Origin: C7867-006 sp964453075 | GTDB lineage: Bacteria > Patescibacteriota > Minisyncoccia > Phycocordibacterales > DATDWN01 | Assembly: GCA_964453075.1 (NCBI GenBank) | Contig: CAYVNM010000004.1 | Coordinates: forward strand, 4,251-68,250 | DNA: 64,000 nucleotides | Direction of reading: 5' to 3' | Shown: positions 25,376 to 32,578 of the stretch, in pieces | Position numbering within the stretch: position 1 is the stretch's first letter | How the letters are laid out: each line of letters starts with the position of its first letter | Translations under genes and position numbers: made by a program | The notes under the pieces: generated by a model | What the model saw: the letters and a program-made list of their open reading frames with translations, nothing else | Databases searched by the model: none | Told to the model about the DNA's origin: nothing

Positions 25376-25606
25376 ATGCCCGGATTTAATTACGCAATTG
25401 ATGGTTCTGGTAATCTGAGCGAAGAGTGGTTCAAGAACCACTCCAATAAGAACTGTGGGGAGTGCAAGGGAGAAGGGGTGATCACTTGGCAGATTGATCA
25501 GGGTCAGTCCATGGTCACTGCTTGTCCCAGCTGTTTTCCCAAGAATCAGCACATGAAGGAGGCGCGTGACCACTTCAATCGATGTGCCAAACACATTCCG
25601 TGGTAG
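25376..25606 (+). CDS. Cassette 5: 76-residue zinc-ribbon-like protein
   Basis: ATG 25376 follows GGAG (25365-25368) by 7 nt. The product has two CxxC knuckles, NCGECKGEG and ACPSCFPK, spaced as in a DnaJ-type or rubredoxin-like zinc ribbon, plus a C-terminal Cys/His segment (HFNRCAKHIPW). GC-richer than thrS and dnaE, which flank it on the other strand. Zinc binding is inferred; partner unknown. Confidence 0.75.
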   Translation: MPGFNYAIDGSGNLSEEWFKNHSNKNCGECKGEGVITWQIDQGQSMVTACPSCFPKNQHMKEARDHFNRCAKHIPW

Positions 25607-25619
25607 CAGGTTCTAATAA

Positions 25620-25644
25620 GGGGTTGGTCAACATGACCAGCCCC
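25620..25644 (+). terminator. Hairpin ending cassette 5
   Basis: GGGGTTGGTCA (25620-25630), loop ACA, TGACCAGCCCC (25634-25644). No T-run follows, so termination would be weak or need a factor. Confidence 0.6.
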
Positions 25645-25658
25645 TCGTCGTATACGAA

Positions 25659-25811
25659 ATGAAAGTGTGATTTTGGAGACCCCGCAGTGCTTCCAGCATG
25701 GTGTCGTCAATGACCTGAATGAAATGAAGGCTCTTGACGACTGGAAGCCGAGGACAGGCCCTAAGAAATTCGCTGGAATTTATTAGGGTAGCTTCAAAAT
25801 CACACTTTCAT
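25659..25811 (-). repeat. Family II structured element, copy b (after dnaE)
   Basis: Begins 7 nt after the dnaE stop and is read on the same strand as dnaE. Closing arms 25659-25675 and 25795-25811 are a perfect 17 bp, unrelated in sequence to those of copy a. Internal stems CCCTAA/TTAGGG, CTTCCAG/CTGGAAG and GTCGTCAA/TTGACGAC differ from copy a at paired positions, while GTCAATGACC, GGCTCTTGAC, GAGGACxGGCC and GAGACCCCGCA are kept. Confidence 0.78.
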
Positions 25812-25818
25812 GAAGTTT

Positions 25819-28800
25819 TTATTCCATAAGCTTTACCTTATCTATCAAAATACTTTTTCCGGCATTTCTTGTGGAGAATGTGCCTTTTATAACAATACAA
25901 CTTTCAGGGATTAAGATATCTTGAAATTCTTCAAAAATTTTTGGGAAAGCTACAGCTTCTATGGAATCCGTGAGATCTGCAATCTTGAGGAAAACCATTT
26001 TGTCTCCATTTTTAGTTATTACAGTTCGTACTTCTTCTATTATTCCACCCACAACAATCGGGGTCTTTTCCTTGGCTGTTTCTTTTATTTTTTTTATATT
26101 AGTTTCTTTGTTTTCTAGTTTGTTTTTGTAACTATCCAATGGATGTCCAGAAATATAGAGACCCAAAAGTTCTTTTTCCCATACAAGTTGATCTGTAGGA
26201 TTCCACTCAGGTGCGACTATAAGAGTAATATCAGCGGCTTCTGTTGTCTCCATAAGTCCAGAGAAAAGTGAATCTTGGTCGTTCTCTTTGGTTCTCTCTT
26301 CTTTGTTGAAGGTTAATAGTCGTTCTAGATTATGTAACAAAGTTCCTCTACTCTCATCTTTTTTTATTAGGGAGTCCATGGCACCCGCTTTTATTAGTGA
26401 TTCTAGGGATTTTTTGTTTAAATTCTTATCCTTAATTCTTCTTAAGAAATCCGTTAGAGATGCAAATTTACCACCCACCTTTCTTTCTTTAATTATAGAG
26501 GTGGCGATGCCTTCACCAAAATTTTTTATTGTTGTTAGTCCAAAACGAATAGAATCCTTTGTATTAGACTGTGTATTATTAATTACTGTTTTTACAACGG
26601 TGAATCCTTCAAAAGATTCATTTACATCTGGTGGTAGAACCGAGATGCCCATTCTTTTACACTCTCCAATTATTTCAGCAATTTTTTCTACATCTCCAGA
26701 TTCTGCTGTTAGTACCGCTGACATATATATGGCAGGGAAGTTGGCTTTCATGTATGCCGTTTGATAGGCGACTTTACCATAACTTGCAGCGTGTGCTTTG
26801 TTGAATCCATATCCCTGGAATGGTTCAAAGAGGTTCCACAATTCCTCTGCTTTTTTCTCGGTCATACCACCGTGTTTCTGACACCCTTCCACGAATTTTA
26901 TATGTTGTTTTGCCATTTCCTCTGGGATTTTTTTACCTACAGCTTTTCGGAATTTATCGACTTCTCCCCAAGTGTAACCAGCTACTTCAATAGCAGTCAT
27001 TAAAAGATCATCTTGGTAAACAAGCACTCCAAATGTTCTGTCCAAAAAGTTTTTCATTTTTGGGTGTAGGTATGTCGTTGGACTTTTTCCGTGTTTTCGC
27101 GCGATGTATTCGTGAATGTTGTTCATTGGGCCCGGGCGGTATAGAGCCACCATAACGTTGATGTCGTAAATAACTGTCGGTTTCAGTTCCATCAAAGCAT
27201 GTGTCATTCCTTCTCCGTTCAATTGAAATAAACCAATGGTTTCTCCACGAGCTAACATCTCAAAAGTTTTCTTGTCATCCACTGGTACATTTTCTATGTC
27301 TATTTTTATACCTTCCAGTATTTCTGTCAGTTTTACCGCGTCAGCTAGTATGGATAGATTTCTAATACCAAGAAAATCAAATTTCAAAAGACCCACACCA
27401 TCTTCCCCGACATCATTCATGTCATATTGCGTGATTATTTTATTGTCGCCTTTTGTATCGTATTGTAGGGGTACATAATCAGTAAGAGGTGTGGGGGATA
27501 TGACAACCCCTGCAGCGTGTACGGAAATGTGTCTTGCACAACCTTCTATTTTTTTAGCCATGTCAATAATTTTTTTGACATCCGCTTCCGAGTTGTACAT
27601 TGCTTTTAACTCAGGGGTTTCTTTAAGAGCTTTATCAATTGTCATAGGGAATCCCTGGGCTCCCATTGGTATGAGTTTGGCAATTGAATCTCCGACACCA
27701 TATGGAAAGCCAAGAGCTCTTGTGACGTCTCTGACGGCTCCACGTGCAGCCATTGTTCCAAAAGTACCTATTTGTGCCACTTTGTCTTCTCCGTATTTGT
27801 GGCGGGCATAATCAATCATTTCATCTCTTCTGTTGTCGGCGTAATCCATATCGATATCGGGAGCGGATGGTCTTTCTGGATTTAAAAATCTTTCAAAAGG
27901 TAGATTATACAAGAGTGGATCCACATTTGTAATACGAGACAAATATGTCACAAGTGAACCAGCGACCGATCCTCTGATAGTGGTTAGTATGCCGTGATCA
28001 TGAGCATAGTGTAGCAGGTCAGATACAACCAAAAAGTATGGAGCATACCCTTTATCTTTTATGATTTGTAATTCATATTCCATACGTTCCATAATTTCTG
28101 GAGTTTTTTGAAGCCCTCTCTTGGCTATACCTTCCTCTGTGATACGTCTCAGTTCTTCATCGTAAGATAATCCACTCTCGACTATATAATTTGGTAGAAA
28201 CCATTTACCAATTGAAATTTCCACATTACATCTGTCGGCAATTTTTTCGTTGTTTTCAAGTGCTTCTGGTAAATGCTTGAAATACTTTGCTGCTTGTTTT
28301 TGGTTTATAAAAGAAAAATCATCATCTCCTTCTTCTATTTTTTCATCATTTTGTGATTGTATAGCGATCAAAGTTTCTCTGGCCGGCCTATCTTCTTTAT
28401 TTATGTAGTAGACATCGTGAGCTGCCACCAAGGGAGTATTTGTTTCCTTTGCAAATTTTATTAGTTTCACCATGTTTTCCTCATGGTCTTTTATTTCAGG
28501 ATGGTGAGTTATTTCTATGAAAAAGTTTGGGTCTCCTGCTGTGTTATTTCCAAATGTTTTTTTGTACCACTCCAATCTTTCTTTAGCTTGATCCAGGTTG
28601 GAGAGTTGTATGGATTTTAGAATATCACTGGAAAAAGACGGAGCTATGGCAATAAGTCCTTCATGGTATTTTTCTAGGAGTTCGCGATCTATTCGTGGTT
28701 TGTAATAAAAACCTTCGAGATGTGCAAGCGTGACTAATTTTATCAAGTTTTTGTAGCCCTTTTCATTTTCTGCAAGTAGAACAAGTCGATATCTTTCCTT

Positions 28801-29052
28801 GTCTATTCCTGATTGTTTGTCTAGACGACTTCTATAGGCCACATAGGCATCAATTCCTATTATTGGTTTTATTTCTTTTTTCTTACATGATTTATAGAAC
28901 TCAATAGCACCATATAGGTTACAGTTGTCAGTCAGAGCTAGGGCCGTCATGTCATTTTTTTTCGCTTCGGCAATCAGAGCGTCAATTTTAGGTAACGCAT
29001 TGAGTAGGGAGTAGTGACTATGGGTGTGTAGGTGGACGAATTTGGAAGACAT
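25819..29052 (-). CDS. dnaE: DNA polymerase III subunit alpha
   Basis: 1077 residues from ATG 29052 (MSSKFVHLHTHSHYS). Replicative polymerase. Order: PHP domain (HLHTHSHYSLL, LTDNCNLYGA), polymerase palm with PDIDMDYADNRRDEMIDYARHKYG carrying the catalytic Asp pair, fingers (GLFQLNGEGMT, LYRPGPM, YQDDLLMTA), helix-hairpin-helix region, and a C-terminal OB domain (IVVGGIIEEVRTVITKNGDKMVF). The frame extends further upstream, but the leaderless TATAAT (minus strand, 29064-29059) 6 nt before this ATG and the family start both support 29052. Confidence 0.96.
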   Translation of the reverse strand: MSSKFVHLHTHSHYSLLNALPKIDALIAEAKKNDMTALALTDNCNLYGAIEFYKSCKKKEIKPIIGIDAYVAYRSRLDKQSGIDKERYRLVLLAENEKGYKNLIKLVTLAHLEGFYYKPRIDRELLEKYHEGLIAIAPSFSSDILKSIQLSNLDQAKERLEWYKKTFGNNTAGDPNFFIEITHHPEIKDHEENMVKLIKFAKETNTPLVAAHDVYYINKEDRPARETLIAIQSQNDEKIEEGDDDFSFINQKQAAKYFKHLPEALENNEKIADRCNVEISIGKWFLPNYIVESGLSYDEELRRITEEGIAKRGLQKTPEIMERMEYELQIIKDKGYAPYFLVVSDLLHYAHDHGILTTIRGSVAGSLVTYLSRITNVDPLLYNLPFERFLNPERPSAPDIDMDYADNRRDEMIDYARHKYGEDKVAQIGTFGTMAARGAVRDVTRALGFPYGVGDSIAKLIPMGAQGFPMTIDKALKETPELKAMYNSEADVKKIIDMAKKIEGCARHISVHAAGVVISPTPLTDYVPLQYDTKGDNKIITQYDMNDVGEDGVGLLKFDFLGIRNLSILADAVKLTEILEGIKIDIENVPVDDKKTFEMLARGETIGLFQLNGEGMTHALMELKPTVIYDINVMVALYRPGPMNNIHEYIARKHGKSPTTYLHPKMKNFLDRTFGVLVYQDDLLMTAIEVAGYTWGEVDKFRKAVGKKIPEEMAKQHIKFVEGCQKHGGMTEKKAEELWNLFEPFQGYGFNKAHAASYGKVAYQTAYMKANFPAIYMSAVLTAESGDVEKIAEIIGECKRMGISVLPPDVNESFEGFTVVKTVINNTQSNTKDSIRFGLTTIKNFGEGIATSIIKERKVGGKFASLTDFLRRIKDKNLNKKSLESLIKAGAMDSLIKKDESRGTLLHNLERLLTFNKEERTKENDQDSLFSGLMETTEAADITLIVAPEWNPTDQLVWEKELLGLYISGHPLDSYKNKLENKETNIKKIKETAKEKTPIVVGGIIEEVRTVITKNGDKMVFLKIADLTDSIEAVAFPKIFEEFQDILIPESCIVIKGTFSTRNAGKSILIDKVKLME

Positions 29053-29066
29053 GAGATGATTATAAC

Positions 29067-29672
29067 ATGAAAAAAATAGTGGGAATCGATGAGGTTGGCA
29101 GAGGGCCTTTGGCGGGCCCCGTGACAGTTTGTGTGGTTTCTTGCGATGAGAAAATTTACAACAAATTAAAAAAAGACAAAAACCTTCCTCCTTTAGGCAA
29201 AGATAGCAAAAAACTAACCCCTGCTTTACGAGAACAATATTACAACACACTTAAAAAAATCCAAGGGGAGTCCTTGGATAAGTTTGGGTATGTTGTGGTT
29301 AGTGTTTCAAATAAGGAGATTGATAAAAGAGGGATTTCTTTTTGTATTGGGAAGGCGATAGGTCGGGGAATCAAAAAACTTAATTTAAACCCTAAACAGA
29401 GTGAAGTGTTGCTTGATGGAGGGTTGAAAGCTCCACAGGAATTTTTAAAACAAAAAACAATAATAAAAGGTGATGAAAAGGAGAAAATAATTGCTTGGGC
29501 TTCTATATTGGCGAAGGTTTCAAGAGATAATTTTATGTGTAGAGTGGTAAAAAAACATTCTCAATATGGGTTTGAAATTCACAAGGGGTATGGAACAAAA
29601 AAACATAGAGAGTTAATAAAAAAATACGGATTGTCTGAGATTCACAGGAAGACTTTTTGTAAAAATTTTTAG
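29067..29672 (+). CDS. rnhB: Ribonuclease HII
   Basis: 201 residues. Removes ribonucleotides and RNA primers from DNA. Seen: VGIDEVGRGPLAGPV with the catalytic Asp-Glu, KDSKKLTP, LLDGGLKAP, WASILAKVSRDNFM and GYGTKKHRELI. It diverges from dnaE with only 14 bp between start codons, so promoters overlap. No Shine-Dalgarno. Confidence 0.95.
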   Translation: MKKIVGIDEVGRGPLAGPVTVCVVSCDEKIYNKLKKDKNLPPLGKDSKKLTPALREQYYNTLKKIQGESLDKFGYVVVSVSNKEIDKRGISFCIGKAIGRGIKKLNLNPKQSEVLLDGGLKAPQEFLKQKTIIKGDEKEKIIAWASILAKVSRDNFMCRVVKKHSQYGFEIHKGYGTKKHRELIKKYGLSEIHRKTFCKNF

Positions 29673-29679
29673 TTATCCC

Positions 29680-29708
29680 TTGACAGAGTAAAGTTTTAGA
29701 TATATCAA
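29680..29708 (+). promoter_or_regulatory. Promoter of cassette 6
   Basis: TTGACA (29680-29685), 17 bp, TATCAA (29703-29708); alternatively TATATC with 15 bp. It starts 7 nt after the rnhB stop. Confidence 0.7.
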
Positions 29709-29789
29709 GTTAATTTGAAATGTTCTTTGTATCTTGCGGTAGGCCTTTTGGGCCAAACCATAGAGGGTTATTACCCAGGAAGGAATAAG

Positions 29790-30473
29790 ATGAGTTACGA
29801 CGAAGATCTCCTCCGAGAGCTCGGAGAGGTGTTGGAACAGGGAGGTGCTCTTGTTAGTCACATCAAACTTCTGATCCGTTCGCCCGGTACAGTTCGTGGC
29901 TTGATCAGTGTTCTCGATGGAGAGTCGAAAATCGTTGAGGAGCTGGCAGCCAAACCTATTCCTACAAGGAGCTGGTTTTTGTCTCTACCAGAGATGGTGT
30001 CAGAGGGATGTTCTGGGGTCGAGATGGTTAACAGGCTTCGTGGTGATGGTTACCACGTTGGTCATGTGGCCAAGAGTGTCATGCGTAGCCCTGATTTTAA
30101 GGTCTCTGCTGCTGGTGTGACATATCGGCCAGTGGTTGTTGACGGCGCGAATTTCTCTGATACTCAGCGCATCTCCAAGAATGTCATCAGGGTGGCAACC
30201 GAGGAACTAGGGCTCTTGGTTCCACCTGCCGAGCTGGCGGCCCTTCTTCGGCGATTGGTCATTCCAACCGATCACGAAAGATTGGGTTTCCGATGGATTG
30301 TGGTTATGCACAACTTGATCAATGATTCATCGGGGTATCCATGTCGTCTTGGCTTGGCTCAGAACGGTAATACTCCGGCACTGAACCCGTATCCAGGGAA
30401 CGACTCTCGAGAGTGGTTGTCTAATACCGGGTTTGTTTTCCTGAAAAAGGAACCCGTACTTCCTTCCCACTAG
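29790..30473 (+). CDS. Cassette 6: 227-residue hypothetical protein
   Basis: ATG 29790 follows AGGAAGGA by 5 nt; an in-frame start at 29715 has no ribosome site. The product looks soluble: a helical N-terminal half (LLRELGEVLEQGGALVSHIKLLIRSP), then a segment with ATEELGLLVPPAELAALLRR, a FRWIVVMHNLINDSSGYP stretch and a C-terminal EWLSNTGFVFLKK strand. No catalytic motif identified. GC-rich relative to rnhB and rpmF. This is the largest of the single-gene cassettes. Confidence 0.75.
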   Translation: MSYDEDLLRELGEVLEQGGALVSHIKLLIRSPGTVRGLISVLDGESKIVEELAAKPIPTRSWFLSLPEMVSEGCSGVEMVNRLRGDGYHVGHVAKSVMRSPDFKVSAAGVTYRPVVVDGANFSDTQRISKNVIRVATEELGLLVPPAELAALLRRLVIPTDHERLGFRWIVVMHNLINDSSGYPCRLGLAQNGNTPALNPYPGNDSREWLSNTGFVFLKKEPVLPSH

Positions 30474-30482
30474 AGTTCACAA

Positions 30483-30552
30483 GGCCTGGGACAGTTGGCT
30501 CGCAAGAGCTTTCTGGTTCCAGGCCAGCGCCCGACATTAGTCGGGCTTTTCT
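30483..30552 (+). terminator. Terminator region of cassette 6
   Basis: A larger hairpin GGCCTGG...CCAGGCC (30483-30526) with inner GGCTC/GAGCT is followed by GCCCGAC (30529-30535), ATTA, GTCGGGC (30540-30546) and TTTTC. Confidence 0.85.
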
Positions 30553-30557
30553 AATAG

Positions 30558-30586
30558 TTGATTTTTTTTGAGCTTTAATGTAGTGT
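30558..30586 (+). promoter_or_regulatory. Promoter of leaderless rpmF
   Basis: TTGATT (30558-30563), 17 bp, TAGTGT (30581-30586), 7 nt before ATG 30594. Confidence 0.7.
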
Positions 30587-30593
30587 ATCTCGT

Positions 30594-30821
30594 ATGGTTG
30601 TAAGAATGCGTCATACAAAAAGTCAAAGAAACAGAACTCGATCTCACCATCGTTTGTCTTCTCCTGCTGTTACAGTGGATAAAAATACGAATGTTCCACA
30701 TTTGCGACACAGAGCATCTCTAGTTACTGGTCAATACAAAGGCCGTGTTGTTATTGATATGCAAGCAAAGATCGCAAAAAAGGCAAAGAGAGAGAAAGAA
30801 AATAAAAAAGAGGGAAGATAG
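30594..30821 (+). CDS. rpmF: 50S ribosomal protein L32
   Basis: 75 residues. MRHTKSQRNRTRSHHRLSSPAVTV and YKGRVVID fit L32 (family: RRTSKSRRDKRRSHH ... YKGREV). The four zinc cysteines of many L32 proteins are absent; the linker reads NTNVPHLRHRASLVTG. Basic tail. Followed by nusB, rnc and smc, a common bacterial neighbourhood for rpmF and rnc. Confidence 0.88.
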   Translation: MVVRMRHTKSQRNRTRSHHRLSSPAVTVDKNTNVPHLRHRASLVTGQYKGRVVIDMQAKIAKKAKREKENKKEGR

Positions 30822-30862
30822 AAGTTTTCAGACTTTGTTTAATTTTGAAATAAGTTTTATAC

Positions 30863-30868
30863 TATAAT
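30863..30868 (+). promoter_or_regulatory. -10 box of leaderless nusB-NUDIX gene
   Basis: TATAAT, 6 nt before ATG 30875. Confidence 0.65.
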
Positions 30869-30874
30869 TATAGT

Positions 30875-31783
30875 ATGGCAAACAGGCACCTTTCTAGATC
30901 TATCGTATTACAAACACTCTTTGAGTGGGATTTTGCTTCTAAGGATTCAGGTGATGTTACAGAAATTTTTAAACGTAATGTAAGAGAATTTGCTCCGGGT
31001 CACGGAGATTTTTCTTTTATGGAGAATTTACTTTCTGGAGTTTTGGAAAAGCAAAAGGACATAGATTTAATAATAGAAAAAGCTGCCCCAGATTGGCCTA
31101 TAGACAAAATAAGTATTATAGACAGAAACATACTTAGGATAGGTTTGTATGAACTACTTTTTTCTGATAAATCTGAGGTTCCACCAAAGGTTGCAATAAA
31201 CGAGGCAATAGAGTTGTCAAAGGCTTTTGGTGGCGAAACATCTAGTAAGTTTGTTAACGGTGTTTTGGGTGCTGTATACAAGGAGCTTGGAGAGCCTGGT
31301 AAGGATGAGACTTCCAAGGATAAAAAGAAGGTACAATCTAGCATGAATGTTCCTATTCAGAACCTTGGGGGCGCTGTTGTTTATGCAAAAGATGGAGAGG
31401 ATATCTATTTAGCCTTAGTGCATGATGTATTTGGGCATTGGACTTTGTCTAAAGGCAAGATCGGAGATAGTGAAGAAACAAAAGATGAAAGTGTTGAAGA
31501 TGGTACAAAAAGAGAAATAAAAGAGGAGCTGGGATTGGATATAGATATTAAGGAGAAATTAGGAGAAAATGAATACCCAACATACCACCCAGAAAAAGGT
31601 AAAATAAAAAAACACGTTACCTATTTCTTGGCCGAATCAAAATATCAAGAACTTCATCCGGAGGCTAAGGGTGGTTTGGATGATGCACAATGGTTCAAGT
31701 TGGCTGATATAATTGACTTAAATTTTTATAATGATATCCTGCCGATAGTTACCAAAGCAATAAACATACTTCTAAAGAAGTAA
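30875..31783 (+). CDS. nusB: NusB - NUDIX hydrolase fusion
   Basis: 302 residues. Residues 1-140 are NusB, the rRNA antitermination factor that pairs with S10/NusE: RSIVLQTLFEWDF, IDLIIEKAAPDWPIDKISIIDRNILRIGLYELLF, PKVAINEAIELSKAFGGETSSKFVNGVLGAVYKEL. After a Lys/Ser linker, residues 163-302 form a NUDIX domain: GGAVVYAKDGEDIYLALVHD, WTLSKGKIGDSEETKDE, and the box core TKREIKEELGL (REUxEExGU). The first half of the box has about two extra residues. The frame is continuous with no stop or frameshift. Substrate of the NUDIX part unknown. Confidence 0.93.
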   Translation: MANRHLSRSIVLQTLFEWDFASKDSGDVTEIFKRNVREFAPGHGDFSFMENLLSGVLEKQKDIDLIIEKAAPDWPIDKISIIDRNILRIGLYELLFSDKSEVPPKVAINEAIELSKAFGGETSSKFVNGVLGAVYKELGEPGKDETSKDKKKVQSSMNVPIQNLGGAVVYAKDGEDIYLALVHDVFGHWTLSKGKIGDSEETKDESVEDGTKREIKEELGLDIDIKEKLGENEYPTYHPEKGKIKKHVTYFLAESKYQELHPEAKGGLDDAQWFKLADIIDLNFYNDILPIVTKAINILLKK

Positions 31784-31795
31784 ATATCAAAAACT

Positions 31796-32491
31796 ATGGA
31801 CAAGGATTTTGCAGAATTTCAAAAAAATGCAAATCTCGTATTCAAAGATACGAGTCTTTTACGACAGGCTTTTATCCATCGTTCTTATATAAACGAAAAT
31901 AAACAATCCGGTCTTTCTCACAACGAGAGGCTAGAGTTTTTGGGTGATGCAGTTTTGGAATTAGTTATTACAGATTACTTATATAAAAAATATACAGAAA
32001 AAGCAGAGGGTGAGCTTACTGCCTACAGGTCAGCACTAGTCAATGCAGACACGTGTGCCGGCATAGCTATTGATCTCAATATGGGAGAGTATCTCTTGCT
32101 ATCAAAAGGTGAGAGCAAGGATGTTGGTCGTGCAAGGCAGTATATTTTGGCTAATGCGCTAGAGGCTTTGATAGGTGCAATTTATCTTGATCAAGGATAT
32201 GACTCTGCTAAGAGTTTTATAGAAAAAAACTTTACTCCAAAAATAGAAGATATAATTTCTGCTAAAAGCTTTATAGATAGTAAGAGCTTATTTCAAGAAA
32301 AGGCACAGGAATTCGATGGTGTAACTCCTTCTTATAAAACCATTAAAGAAGCAGGTCCTGATCATGAGAAGAAATTTACCGTTGGTGTTTATGTTGGGAA
32401 AGATCTAATGGCTACAGGTGAAGGGGAATCAAAGCAAGAGGCTGAACAAAATGCAGCCAAAGAAGCGCTCAAGACTCGTGGTTGGAATTAA
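31796..32491 (+). CDS. rnc: Ribonuclease III
   Basis: 231 residues. Cleaves double-stranded RNA in rRNA and mRNA processing. Seen: the catalytic signature NERLEFLGDAVLELVITDYL, ANALEALIGAIYLDQGYDSA with the second acidic cluster, and a C-terminal dsRNA-binding domain (KSLFQEKAQEFDGVTPSYKTIKEAGPDHEKKFTVGVYVG ... SKQEAEQNAAKEAL). 12 nt after the nusB fusion, same operon. Confidence 0.96.
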   Translation: MDKDFAEFQKNANLVFKDTSLLRQAFIHRSYINENKQSGLSHNERLEFLGDAVLELVITDYLYKKYTEKAEGELTAYRSALVNADTCAGIAIDLNMGEYLLLSKGESKDVGRARQYILANALEALIGAIYLDQGYDSAKSFIEKNFTPKIEDIISAKSFIDSKSLFQEKAQEFDGVTPSYKTIKEAGPDHEKKFTVGVYVGKDLMATGEGESKQEAEQNAAKEALKTRGWN

Positions 32492-32510
32492 TTTTGTGAA
32501 AAATTAGGAT

Positions 32511-32536
32511 AAAAACACATTGTATTATGTGTTTTT
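32511..32536 (+). terminator. rnc terminator
   Basis: AAAAACACAT (32511-32520), loop TGTATT, ATGTGTTTTT (32527-32536), a perfect 10-bp stem. Confidence 0.88.
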
Positions 32537-32578
32537 CATTTATTCAAAAAACTTTGTTATACTTTGGAGGTAAAATAT

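Noticed and set aside
30421..30618. A minus-strand frame over the end of cassette 6
   Set aside because: It crosses the cassette terminator and the rpmF promoter and has no start signal.
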